Below, piece by piece: positions 31,737 to 39,149 of a stretch of 39,372 nucleotides of DNA; within the stretch, counting starts at the first letter, position 1; each line of letters begins with the position of its first letter. The position numbers and the translations under genes were made by a program. The DNA comes from Minisyncoccota bacterium (GTDB taxonomy: Bacteria; Patescibacteriota; Minisyncoccia; Phycocordibacterales; UBA9973), in assembly GCA_018061035.1 (NCBI GenBank), contig JAGOUX010000007.1, positions 1-39,372 on the forward strand. Reading direction: 5' to 3'. The notes under the pieces were generated by a model, which was not told where the DNA came from, did not search any database, and was given only the letters and a program-made list of their open reading frames with translations.

Positions 31737-32435
31737 TTACTTCATTAATTCAATAATCTTATCTACCACTCGTTTTAAATCTTCAAGATGCTGAGGTAAG
31801 TAATCATTCATTATTCTATGGGGAGCATCTGGAAAAGTAATAACTTCTCTATAGTTTACATTGATAGCACTATCGTATATTTTTTGAGGAATTTCTACGG
31901 GTATCACTTCATCTTTACCCCCTTTGAGCACTATCAAATTACCTTTATATTTATTTAGAATCTCCCAGGCATCTGTCTTATCCCAACTTTTGGGCTCACG
32001 TATTAATGCTGAAAAGTTGTTACCGAAGTTCACCTCGTAGACATCTGGTCGGTATAAGCCAGGAGCTGAAAGCACCAGCAAGGAAACTGGATAAATTTCT
32101 GTCAGTTTTATAGCATTGTAAGCAGCCATACTCCCAGCAACGACCACTAAGGGCTTTACTACATTTGCCTTTTCAATTACTGCCTGAGCTTGTTCTGTTC
32201 TAGATTTTAAACTGGAATCATTTAGATTGCCTCCAGTATCTCCATAGCCTAAAAAGTCCAGCGCGCAAGAAGAAATATTGTTCTGAGCAAGCTCTTTACG
32301 TATTGCCTCATAAATTAATCTATTAGAAGCACCGGCACCGTGCAATAAAAGCACCTGTGGCTGAGATCGAGCAGGTATTATGTCGGCGACAATTGTAATA
32401 CTCTTATATTCAGTTTTAATAATCTCCTTTTCCAT
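31737..32435 (-). CDS. Alpha/beta hydrolase
   Basis: 232 residues of the serine alpha/beta hydrolase fold. Oxyanion region VLLLHGAGAS, a following LDFLGYGDTGG loop, nucleophile elbow AGSMAAY (Ser in G-S-x-A-A, a variant of GxSxG), Asp in KGGKDEVIPVE and His in PDAPHRIMND near the end. All three triad residues seem present. Likely an esterase or peptidase acting on a small substrate. It directly abuts murD (no gap) and the NUDIX gene, so it is cotranslated with the wall-synthesis genes. Confidence 0.88.
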   Translation of the reverse strand: MEKEIIKTEYKSITIVADIIPARSQPQVLLLHGAGASNRLIYEAIRKELAQNNISSCALDFLGYGDTGGNLNDSSLKSRTEQAQAVIEKANVVKPLVVVAGSMAAYNAIKLTEIYPVSLLVLSAPGLYRPDVYEVNFGNNFSALIREPKSWDKTDAWEILNKYKGNLIVLKGGKDEVIPVEIPQKIYDSAINVNYREVITFPDAPHRIMNDYLPQHLEDLKRVVDKIIELMK

Positions 32436-33734
32436 TTATTTCAATGCCTTAATTATCTTCATAAACTTCTCTCCTCGATCGTATTCGTTCTGGAACATTC
32501 CAAAAGATGTGAACGCTGGAGAAAAGAGGATAGTGTCGCCCTTCTTTGCGAGAGAATACGCATTGCTTACTGCATCTATTAGATCTTTGGCCTTATACCC
32601 TACAACTTTAAGTCTGTCTGTCCCGTTGCCAGGGAGCAAAACTACTGCCTTGGTGTATTTTTTGATATCATTCTCTAAATTTTTTAATACTAAATTTTTA
32701 TCTGTACCTCCAACTATCAAAATAATATTTTTACCTAGGGTCTGGAGTGCAACACTTGTAGCCTCAGGGGTGCAAGCATTAGTATCATTATATATTTCTA
32801 CTCCCTTAACAGTCTTTACCAATTCCATTCGGCCAGAGACAGCTTTGAAATTCTCTACTGCTTTCTTGATAACTGCTTCCTTGACGCCCATAACTTTCGC
32901 TGCCTCAAGAGCACATGCAATATTTTCCATGTTATGCGCACCCTTTAACCCTATCTTCCAATTCTTTGGTATTATTTTTGTATGTGCCTTTATTACTTTC
33001 GACTTTATACTTTCAACTTTTAACTTCATACTCGGTCCGAGAATGAGTGCATCTTCTGCCTTTTGATATTTATAAATATATGCCTTGTCAGTGAAATATT
33101 GCTTGAGATCATCTTTGTAATAATTCATATGGTCTGGCATGAAGTTGGTGAACACAGAAATACTCGGAGATATTTTCGCATCACCAAATCCCTGCAACTG
33201 CCACGAAGAAAGCTCAAAGACCACAGTATCTCCAGCTTTCACTTCCTTAAGAAGTGGTAATGCTGCCGTGCCTTTGATATTGCCTCCCAAATGCACTCTT
33301 AATCCCGCTGCCTTTAGTATCTCGTAAATCAATACAGTAGTGGTACTCTTTCCCCGAGTTCCAGTGATCCCAATAATTTTTACTTCAGGTGCAAGCTTGG
33401 CAAAAAGTGATTCGTCCATCTCTATAGGTATGCCATTCTTGCGAGCATGAGCAATATAGGGTGAATCCAGAGCGACCCCCTGACCCTTCAGCACCATATC
33501 GCAATTCTCAAAGTCCTCCATTCTATGCTCACCAAGAACATAGGTAATGTTTTTATACTTCTTTAGCTTATTAACAGAAGGCGCAAGATCTTTTGCAGAT
33601 TTCGTATCTGTTACAAGAACTTTTGCTCCGCATTCAGATAGAAACGCGATATCCCCCAGGCGCTTTCCCAGAAGTCCGAGGCCTACCACTGTCACTCTTT
33701 TATTCTTAAAATATTCTTTATAGTTCTTAGACAT
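32436..33734 (-). CDS. murD: UDP-N-acetylmuramoyl-L-alanine--D-glutamate ligase
   Basis: Adds D-Glu to UDP-MurNAc-L-Ala. 432 residues from the chosen ATG. N-terminal nucleotide-binding domain (VTVVGLGLLGKRLGDI), P-loop GITGTRGKSTTTVLI, GGNIKG, FELSSWQLQGF (the MurD signature), NFMPDHMNYY, C-domain with YNDTNACTPEAT and LLPGNGTDRLK. A longer frame to 33764 exists, but the ATG at 33734 gives an 8-base overlap with the murE stop (ATGTCTAA), typical of this cluster. Confidence 0.94.
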   Translation of the reverse strand: MSKNYKEYFKNKRVTVVGLGLLGKRLGDIAFLSECGAKVLVTDTKSAKDLAPSVNKLKKYKNITYVLGEHRMEDFENCDMVLKGQGVALDSPYIAHARKNGIPIEMDESLFAKLAPEVKIIGITGTRGKSTTTVLIYEILKAAGLRVHLGGNIKGTAALPLLKEVKAGDTVVFELSSWQLQGFGDAKISPSISVFTNFMPDHMNYYKDDLKQYFTDKAYIYKYQKAEDALILGPSMKLKVESIKSKVIKAHTKIIPKNWKIGLKGAHNMENIACALEAAKVMGVKEAVIKKAVENFKAVSGRMELVKTVKGVEIYNDTNACTPEATSVALQTLGKNIILIVGGTDKNLVLKNLENDIKKYTKAVVLLPGNGTDRLKVVGYKAKDLIDAVSNAYSLAKKGDTILFSPAFTSFGMFQNEYDRGEKFMKIIKALK

Positions 33735-34965
33735 ATAATTTCTTAAATTCTTCCATATCATCAAAATGATACTTCACACCCTTGATCTCTTGATAATCCT
33801 CGTGGCCCTTACCCGCGCATAATATTATATCCCCTTTTTGAGCAATATTTACTGCCTCCTTGATTGCGTCGTGGCGATTCGGAATCGTTTTCAATTTTTT
33901 ATAGTCTTCTTGAGATAAACTGGTTTTCATCTGATCAATGATTTTATTTGGGTCTTCGCTACGAGGATTGTCAGAAGTGAATATCACCACATCCGAAAGC
34001 ATTGCCCCCAATTTACCCATCACGGCCCGCTTGATCGGATCTCTGTCGCCACCACAGCCAAAGACTGTGATTAATTTACCTGCGGAATCCTTGATTTCCC
34101 GAACCGGCTGGAGAATATTCTCAAGCGCATCTGGGGTATGAGCATAGTCCACCACCACCAGCACCCCATTCGGCGACATAAAATGATCAAATCTCCCTCG
34201 AGGAGGTTCAATGCTCTCAATTAATTTATTCACCTTATCCATCTCGAATCCGAGAAGCGAGCAAGCACTCCATACTGCGAGCAAATTATATGCGTTAAAT
34301 TTACCCAGAAGTTTAGACTGTATAGGGATCTTGTTGAAAGAAAGCTTAAGCCCGTGAATGTCTTTGTTGATTATCTCTCCATGAAAATGGACAGCGTCAA
34401 AATCTCCGTTGAATCCATACGAGAACTGATTGGCTTTTATACCCGAGAGCATCTTTATTCCATATTCGTTATCGGCATTTGTAAGTGCGAAAGCTCGCTC
34501 GGGCAACATCTGGAAAAATTTCTTCTTAGCAGCAAAATAATTCTCAAAGGTCTTGTGGTAGTCGAGATGATCATGGGTAAGATTCGTAAAGATTCCTCCG
34601 GCAAATACAACTCCGGCAACTCGGCTCTGGTCCATCGCATGTGAAGACACTTCCATAAATACATACTCACAGCCTCTCGCCACCATTTCATTTAAGAGTT
34701 TATGAAGTGATACAGGATCTGGGGTGGTGTGCGTTGCTGGCCTGACTTCCCCATCAATGATATTTTCTACTGTGCCGATAAGCCCCGCTTTGTAGCCCAA
34801 GCCTTTCGCAATTCTATACAATAATGTAGCAGTTGTGGTCTTGCCATTCGTACCTGTCACACCCACTATCCGTAGCTTCTTACCCGGATTGCCATAGAAA
34901 TGCAGTCCTGCCAAAAGCGTGATCACCCGCCGTTTAAGTCTTAAATTTTTTAAAATAGATTTCAT
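33727..34965 (-). CDS. murE: UDP-MurNAc-tripeptide ligase MurE, N-terminal domain missing
   Basis: Adds the third amino acid of the peptidoglycan stem. 412 residues against about 490 in E. coli. The P-loop VTGTNGKTTT lies at residues 35-44 instead of about 115, so the N-terminal UDP-binding domain is absent. Signature parts seen: HTTPDPVSLHKLLNEM, FMEVSSHAMDQSRVAGV, TNLTHDHLDYH, DYAHTPDALEN, GCGGDRDPIKR. The DNPRSEDP motif is the meso-diaminopimelate type. Overlaps the HAD gene by 4 bases (ATGA) and murD by 8. Specificity is an inference from the motif. Confidence 0.93.
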   Translation of the reverse strand: MKSILKNLRLKRRVITLLAGLHFYGNPGKKLRIVGVTGTNGKTTTATLLYRIAKGLGYKAGLIGTVENIIDGEVRPATHTTPDPVSLHKLLNEMVARGCEYVFMEVSSHAMDQSRVAGVVFAGGIFTNLTHDHLDYHKTFENYFAAKKKFFQMLPERAFALTNADNEYGIKMLSGIKANQFSYGFNGDFDAVHFHGEIINKDIHGLKLSFNKIPIQSKLLGKFNAYNLLAVWSACSLLGFEMDKVNKLIESIEPPRGRFDHFMSPNGVLVVVDYAHTPDALENILQPVREIKDSAGKLITVFGCGGDRDPIKRAVMGKLGAMLSDVVIFTSDNPRSEDPNKIIDQMKTSLSQEDYKKLKTIPNRHDAIKEAVNIAQKGDIILCAGKGHEDYQEIKGVKYHFDDMEEFKKLYV

Positions 34966-35588
34966 AATGATTCAACTGCCTCCTCCAATTTACTAAATTC
35001 GGCAATATTCAAATCGGCTTCTTCGCGTATTCTTTTATTATAATTTATTGCCTTCATTCCCGAAGCCCGGGCAGCAACTATATCAGTCGCTGAATCACCC
35101 ACATAGACACACTCTGAAGGATTTAAGTTTAATTTTTGCGCCGCTAGCAATAATGGCTCAGGATGGGGCTTGTGATTTTCGGTATCCTCATACAAAACCA
35201 CAGCTCTAAAATATTTAGAAATTAATTTTAACTCAGGAAAATCTTCTAATGGATTAAGTGTTCTACTCGTAGCAATACCTAGTGTATATTTTTTACTTAG
35301 TTTTTCGATGGTTTCAGACATACTATTAGGAAATTCCAAAAGTTCATCGGGATAAGGCATTCCACCTTTCTTGGTAGATGTCCAAATTTTATGAATTTCG
35401 TCCTCATCAGTAGACTTAGTAGTGTGGCGAACAATATCTTTTGTCGTTAAATGAAAGTAATTTTCGTAATCTTCCTTGGACATAAAAGTGTAGCCAAATT
35501 TGCGAAAAAGATCACCAAAAAATTTATGATTCGCCTCAAACGAATGGACCAACACCCCATCTACGTCAAATATTATCGCCTTAATCAT
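34962..35588 (-). CDS. HAD-superfamily phosphatase
   Basis: 208 residues. Motif I FDVDGVLVHS (nucleophile and acid Asp), a helical cap (about 15-90), motif II GIATSRT, motif III Lys in HKPHPEP, motif IV VGDSATDIVAAR. Resembles phosphoglycolate phosphatase or beta-phosphoglucomutase subfamily members; substrate unknown. It starts 4 bases inside the end of the DUF1653 gene and overlaps murE, so it belongs to the mur operon. Confidence 0.9.
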   Translation of the reverse strand: MIKAIIFDVDGVLVHSFEANHKFFGDLFRKFGYTFMSKEDYENYFHLTTKDIVRHTTKSTDEDEIHKIWTSTKKGGMPYPDELLEFPNSMSETIEKLSKKYTLGIATSRTLNPLEDFPELKLISKYFRAVVLYEDTENHKPHPEPLLLAAQKLNLNPSECVYVGDSATDIVAARASGMKAINYNKRIREEADLNIAEFSKLEEAVESL

Positions 35589-35889
35589 ACATTTTGTGCT
35601 TTATTGTTTCCAACTCTGAAATAACCTTTAGGTCAGTAATTTTAGTAAAACGCTTCATTTCCTTGCCGTCTTTTACCACATTCTCAATAAACATTGAATG
35701 TGGACGAAGCCAAAGATTCTGTGCTCCACCTTTACCGTCAGCACTCTCGTATAATGAACGATATACAACAAAAGGCTCTGTGGTCTCAGAATGAATACCC
35801 ATACCCATAACCTCATAAGCATAGTTGCTAAGCTCGCCATTTGGATTATGTTTATAATGATAATAAAATCCTTTTTGTATCTCTGCCAT
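35581..35889 (-). CDS. DUF1653 family protein
   Basis: 102 residues. Family pattern: GFYYHYKHNPNGELSNYAYEVMGMGIHSETTEPFVVYRSLY (about 6-46), then LWLRPHSMFIENVV and RFTKI. A compact soluble beta-rich domain, common as a stand-alone protein in bacteria, without an assigned function. Overlaps the HAD gene by 8 bases; 26 bases downstream of the secA stop. Confidence 0.88.
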   Translation of the reverse strand: MAEIQKGFYYHYKHNPNGELSNYAYEVMGMGIHSETTEPFVVYRSLYESADGKGGAQNLWLRPHSMFIENVVKDGKEMKRFTKITDLKVISELETIKHKMYD

Positions 35890-35915
35890 TTTATTTCTTA
35901 TTACCTATAGACAAT

Positions 35916-38378
35916 CTACACCCCGTGGCACTTCTTATATTTCTTTCCGCTTCCGCATGGGCAAGGATCGTTGCGTCCCACTTCCCCCTTTTCTGTTGCA
36001 GTAGTCGGCTGAGATTCCTCATGATTAGTGACAAGGGTCTGCGCTGGTGCCATTTGTTCAGCCTGCACTGAGATAGTACTTTCGGTATTTATCGAACCCA
36101 CCAATGAATGCACCTGATCTTTGAATACTTCCTCCATTTCTTTAAACATCGCAAGTCCTTCTTTCTTGTATTCCACAATAGGCTCTCTCTGTCCGTATGC
36201 GCGGAGGTTCACAGAACTACGGAGATAATCCATAGCCTCGAGATGTTCCATCCATAATGTATCAGTGGTGTAGAGTGCTATTCGGCGGACTGTTTCGTAG
36301 AATCCCGGCTCTCCCATCTTGGTTTTCTTTTCTTCGACTACTTTATCGAAGCCTTCGTGTTCAATAGCAATTGTTGCAAGTAGAGCTTCGATTCCATCTT
36401 TGTCTGCACGAAGCATCTTTTGTCTTCTCTCATAAATAATCTTACGTTGATGGTTCATGACATCATCGTATTCTAGGGTATGTTTACGATTGTCGAAATG
36501 GAATCCTTCGATTTTTGACTGGGCGCCTTCTAGAGAACGACCGATAAATCTATTCTCGATAGGCTGATCTTCTGCAATGCCGAATCTTCCCATCATGGTC
36601 TTGATCCTCTCCGCTCCGAACACACGCATAAGGTCGTCCTCAAGCGATACATAGAATTGAGTTGCACCTGGATCACCCTGTCGGCCAGATCTTCCGCGAA
36701 GCTGATTGTCGATTCGACGCGCTTCATGTCTTTCGGTTCCGAGCACAAACAATCCGCCAGCAGCTTTCACCATTTCGTATTCCTCTTCTGTACTAGGATT
36801 TCCTCCGAGCTTGATATCGATTCCACGGCCAGCCATGTTGGTAGCGATAGTCACTGCGCCTCGGCGTCCAGCCTGAGCAATGATCTCTCCTTCTTTCTCA
36901 TGATTTTTTGCATTCAATATTGTATGCTGAACGCCTTCTTGTTTTAGGTACACAGACAGAAGCTCGTTTTTCTCGATAGAGATGGTACCGATTAGAACTG
37001 GAGTTCCTGCTTGATTTAGCTCTTTGACCTTTTTTGCGATAGCTTGAAACTTGCCCTTCTCAGTCTGAAAGATCAAATCATTGTGATCGATACGCACCAC
37101 AGGGCGATTGGTCGGGATAACAATAACATCGAGTCCGTATACCTTTAGGAACTCTTCTGCAGATGTCTGTGCAGTACCAGTCATACCAGAGAGCTTTTTG
37201 TAAAATCTGAAATAGTTTTGGAATGTAATCGAGCCCGAAGATCGAGTCTCCTTTTCAATCTTTACTCCTTCTTTGGCTTCGATGGCCTGATGTATACCCT
37301 CGCTCCATCGACGGCCTGGCTGGAGGCGACCAGTAAATGGATCGACGATTATCACCTCGCCTTCTTTGACCACATAATCCTTGTCACGCTCGAAAATTGC
37401 CTGCGCTTTTACCGCAGTTTCTAGGTGGTGCACATATTTGATACCCTTTTCAGTATATATATTGTCGATACCGAGAAGTTGTTCAGCTTTGGTGATACCT
37501 TCATCGGTCATACTGATAGCCTTAAGCTTTTCGTCCACTGTATAGTCAGTATCTCGCTTGAGCTGTTTTGCAATTTGGAAAAACTTGGTATAGAAATCTT
37601 CAGAATCTCCGGAAGCAGAAGATATAATAAGTGGTGTTCGAGCCTCATCAATCAATATTGAGTCCACCTCGTCCACTACTGCAAAATTGTGCCCACGCTG
37701 TACTAGTCCATCGAGAGAGTTCGCGAGGTTGTCACGCAAATAATCAAATCCATATTCATGGTTTGTACCGTATGTAACATCGGCTTCATATGCTTGTCGT
37801 CGAGACACAGGTTTCAAAAAATCATATACTATTTTAAATTCACCGACTTGATCACGCTCACCATCTTCCTCCTTATGCGAAGCATCATAAAGATACGATA
37901 CATTTTGAGAATTGATCACACCGACTGAAAGTCCAAGCAAGTTGTACACCTGACCCATGAGTACTGCACCGATACGTGATAGATAATCATTTACAGTAAT
38001 GATGTGCACTCCTTCACCAGTAAGTGCATTTAAATACGCAGGCAAAACAGTAACAAATGTTTTTCCTTCACCTGTCTTCATCTCGGCGATTTTTCCCTTA
38101 TGAAGCGCTAATCCTCCGATCAACTGCACGTCAAAAAGGCGCTTGTTGTCTGCACGCTTCATCGCCTCTCGCACCAAGGCAAAAGCCTCAGGCAATATCT
38201 GATCGAGACTTTCTCCAGCCTTTAATCTTGCTTTAAATTCATTAGTTTTCTCTGGGATACCAGCGTCTGTCAGCTTGGCCATTTCCGCCTCTAAAGCATT
38301 GATTTTTATGACTGTATCTTTAGTATCTTTAAGAAACTTGGAGCTCTCATCTCCAAACATTGAACTGAATATACTCAT
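35916..38378 (-). CDS. secA: Preprotein translocase ATPase SecA
   Basis: Motor that pushes unfolded preproteins through SecYEG. 820 residues: NBD1 with MKTGEGKTFV (Walker A), YGTNHEYGFDYLRDN, VDEVDSILIDEARTPLIIS (DEAD-like), the preprotein cross-linking domain, NBD2 with TNMAGRGIDIKLGG and GRSGRQGDPG, then the helical scaffold/wing region and a C-terminal SEC-C zinc motif NDPCPCGSGKKYKKCHG. The zinc tail normally binds SecB or ribosomes. Start follows TAACAGG and is preceded by a structured leader with two upstream ORFs. First gene of the mur cluster. Confidence 0.97.
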   Translation of the reverse strand: MSIFSSMFGDESSKFLKDTKDTVIKINALEAEMAKLTDAGIPEKTNEFKARLKAGESLDQILPEAFALVREAMKRADNKRLFDVQLIGGLALHKGKIAEMKTGEGKTFVTVLPAYLNALTGEGVHIITVNDYLSRIGAVLMGQVYNLLGLSVGVINSQNVSYLYDASHKEEDGERDQVGEFKIVYDFLKPVSRRQAYEADVTYGTNHEYGFDYLRDNLANSLDGLVQRGHNFAVVDEVDSILIDEARTPLIISSASGDSEDFYTKFFQIAKQLKRDTDYTVDEKLKAISMTDEGITKAEQLLGIDNIYTEKGIKYVHHLETAVKAQAIFERDKDYVVKEGEVIIVDPFTGRLQPGRRWSEGIHQAIEAKEGVKIEKETRSSGSITFQNYFRFYKKLSGMTGTAQTSAEEFLKVYGLDVIVIPTNRPVVRIDHNDLIFQTEKGKFQAIAKKVKELNQAGTPVLIGTISIEKNELLSVYLKQEGVQHTILNAKNHEKEGEIIAQAGRRGAVTIATNMAGRGIDIKLGGNPSTEEEYEMVKAAGGLFVLGTERHEARRIDNQLRGRSGRQGDPGATQFYVSLEDDLMRVFGAERIKTMMGRFGIAEDQPIENRFIGRSLEGAQSKIEGFHFDNRKHTLEYDDVMNHQRKIIYERRQKMLRADKDGIEALLATIAIEHEGFDKVVEEKKTKMGEPGFYETVRRIALYTTDTLWMEHLEAMDYLRSSVNLRAYGQREPIVEYKKEGLAMFKEMEEVFKDQVHSLVGSINTESTISVQAEQMAPAQTLVTNHEESQPTTATEKGEVGRNDPCPCGSGKKYKKCHGV

Positions 38379-38516
38379 CCTGTTAGAAGCAGGTCGCGGT
38401 CAACAAACCGAGACTGTGCTTAATTATGCTGTTAAATTTGATATATGTTGTCATTATTACGTATTTTTGCTTAAACTGCGCCCGCGATTTCTAACGGGAC
38501 TCATGGGTATATACTA
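38379..38516 (-). promoter_or_regulatory. secA promoter and palindromic leader with two upstream ORFs
   Basis: Extended -10 TGCTAGTAT (TAGTAT 38516-38511; weak -35 TTTAAA). A 15-codon frame begins at the likely +1 (38504, MSPVRNRGRSL, stop 38457). A 23-codon frame follows (38454-38383, starts MTTYIKF, ends TATCF) and stops four bases before the secA ATG. Arms CCCGTTAGAA (38499-38490) and TTCTAACAGG pair over 10 bases, extended by CCGCGA/TCGCGG, and would sequester the secA ribosome-binding region. It may be a member of a dispersed palindromic repeat family. Confidence 0.55.
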
Positions 38517-38553
38517 GCATAAAACGGCCTCTTTTTAAATGCTTTAGACAAAG

Positions 38554-38586
38554 AAAAAACCCCGAGCTTTTGGCTCGAGGTTTTTT
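38554..38586 (-). terminator. Terminator of the Lys-rich peptide gene
   Basis: AAAAAACC-CCGAGC-TTTT-GGCTCG-AGGTTTTTT hairpin. A- and T-runs on both sides make it bidirectional. Confidence 0.85.
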
Positions 38587-38596
38587 CTAAGTAGGA

Positions 38597-38674
38597 CTAA
38601 GCTCGCTTCTTTTTTGAAGCTACTTTCTTTGTAGTCTTCTTTACTGCCTTCTTTGCTTTCTTTTTTGCTGCCAT
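38597..38674 (-). CDS. 25-residue Lys/Ala-rich histone-like peptide
   Basis: A 25-codon frame starting MAAKKKAKKAVKKTTKKV and ending KKKRA, followed 10 bases on by a strong terminator. Composition matches the Lys/Ala tails of histone H1-like bacterial proteins (AKKA/VKKT repeats), so it may bind DNA or RNA. No Shine-Dalgarno precedes it. A promoter is suggested at 38784-38812. Too short for most gene finders; the coding signal is the regular codon pattern bounded by promoter and terminator. Confidence 0.65.
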   Translation of the reverse strand: MAAKKKAKKAVKKTTKKVASKKKRA

Positions 38675-38783
38675 AATATTTTTATTTTAAACTATTAATT
38701 TAGTTTGCGATAATACGACCTGAAAATATTTTTGAAAGTTGAATTAAAAAAATATTTTAAATTATTATCACGGACACATATTA

Positions 38784-38812
38784 ATTATCTCGCATATGCG
38801 CGCACATTACAA
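38784..38812 (-). promoter_or_regulatory. Putative promoter with palindrome in the spacer
   Basis: TTGTAA (38812-38807), a 17-base spacer, GATAAT (38789-38784) on the minus strand, about 100 bases before the Lys-rich peptide. The spacer holds the palindrome CGCATATGCG (38791-38800), a possible operator. Confidence 0.45.
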
Positions 38813-38829
38813 TACTTTTTTATAAAAAC

Positions 38830-38838
38830 TGTGGATAA
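38830..38838 (-). other. Perfect DnaA-box sequence
   Basis: TTATCCACA on the minus strand, in a very AT-rich stretch (38700-38990). Only one perfect copy was seen, so this is weak support for an origin; it may be a DnaA regulatory site. The rest of this stretch shows no gene. Confidence 0.4.
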
Positions 38839-38982
38839 CTTCTAAATTTATTTTTGTAAAATGAATTTAAAAATTTTTAATTACATATTTTATTTTTTGA
38901 TTTAATAAATTTTTTTGAAAAGAAGTAAATTAATTTAAAATTGCGAGCATTATATAATATAAAAAATTATTTAAGTAAAAAT

Positions 38983-39014
38983 AAAATCACCACCCTATTG
39001 AGGTGGTGATTTTT
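38983..39014 (-). terminator. Bidirectional terminator of the candidate small RNA
   Basis: ATCACCACC-CTATTGA-GGTGGTGAT with A-run left and T-run right. On the minus strand it is followed by TTTATTTTTA. Confidence 0.85.
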
Positions 39015-39102
39015 GTTATTTACATGTGAAGCGGATGATGGCGAAACTCCAACATATGTGCGTATGTGAGTGCGACCATCCGCTACAGATATAAACAACT
39101 CT
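38983..39102 (-). ncRNA. Candidate small structured RNA of about 115-120 bases
   Basis: A perfect extended -10 (TGCTATAAT, 39117-39109) follows the ddl-like stop by about 35 bases. The predicted RNA contains a nested stem-loop at 39030-39084: AGCGGATG/CATCCGCT at the base, then ACTC/GAGT and ACATA/TATGT around a CGCACA loop. It ends at the terminator 38983-39014. There is no convincing ORF or Shine-Dalgarno. It does not show the conserved features of SRP RNA, tmRNA or RNase P that I know. It could instead be the 3' end of the ddl mRNA. Confidence 0.45.
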
Positions 39103-39149
39103 GATAATATTATAGCATATATAAGTCTATTAAAAGCAGCTTAAGTTCT

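Noticed and set aside
38700-38990. Replication origin
   Set aside because: Only one perfect DnaA box and no dnaA, dnaN or rpmH nearby; noted as a weak possibility only.
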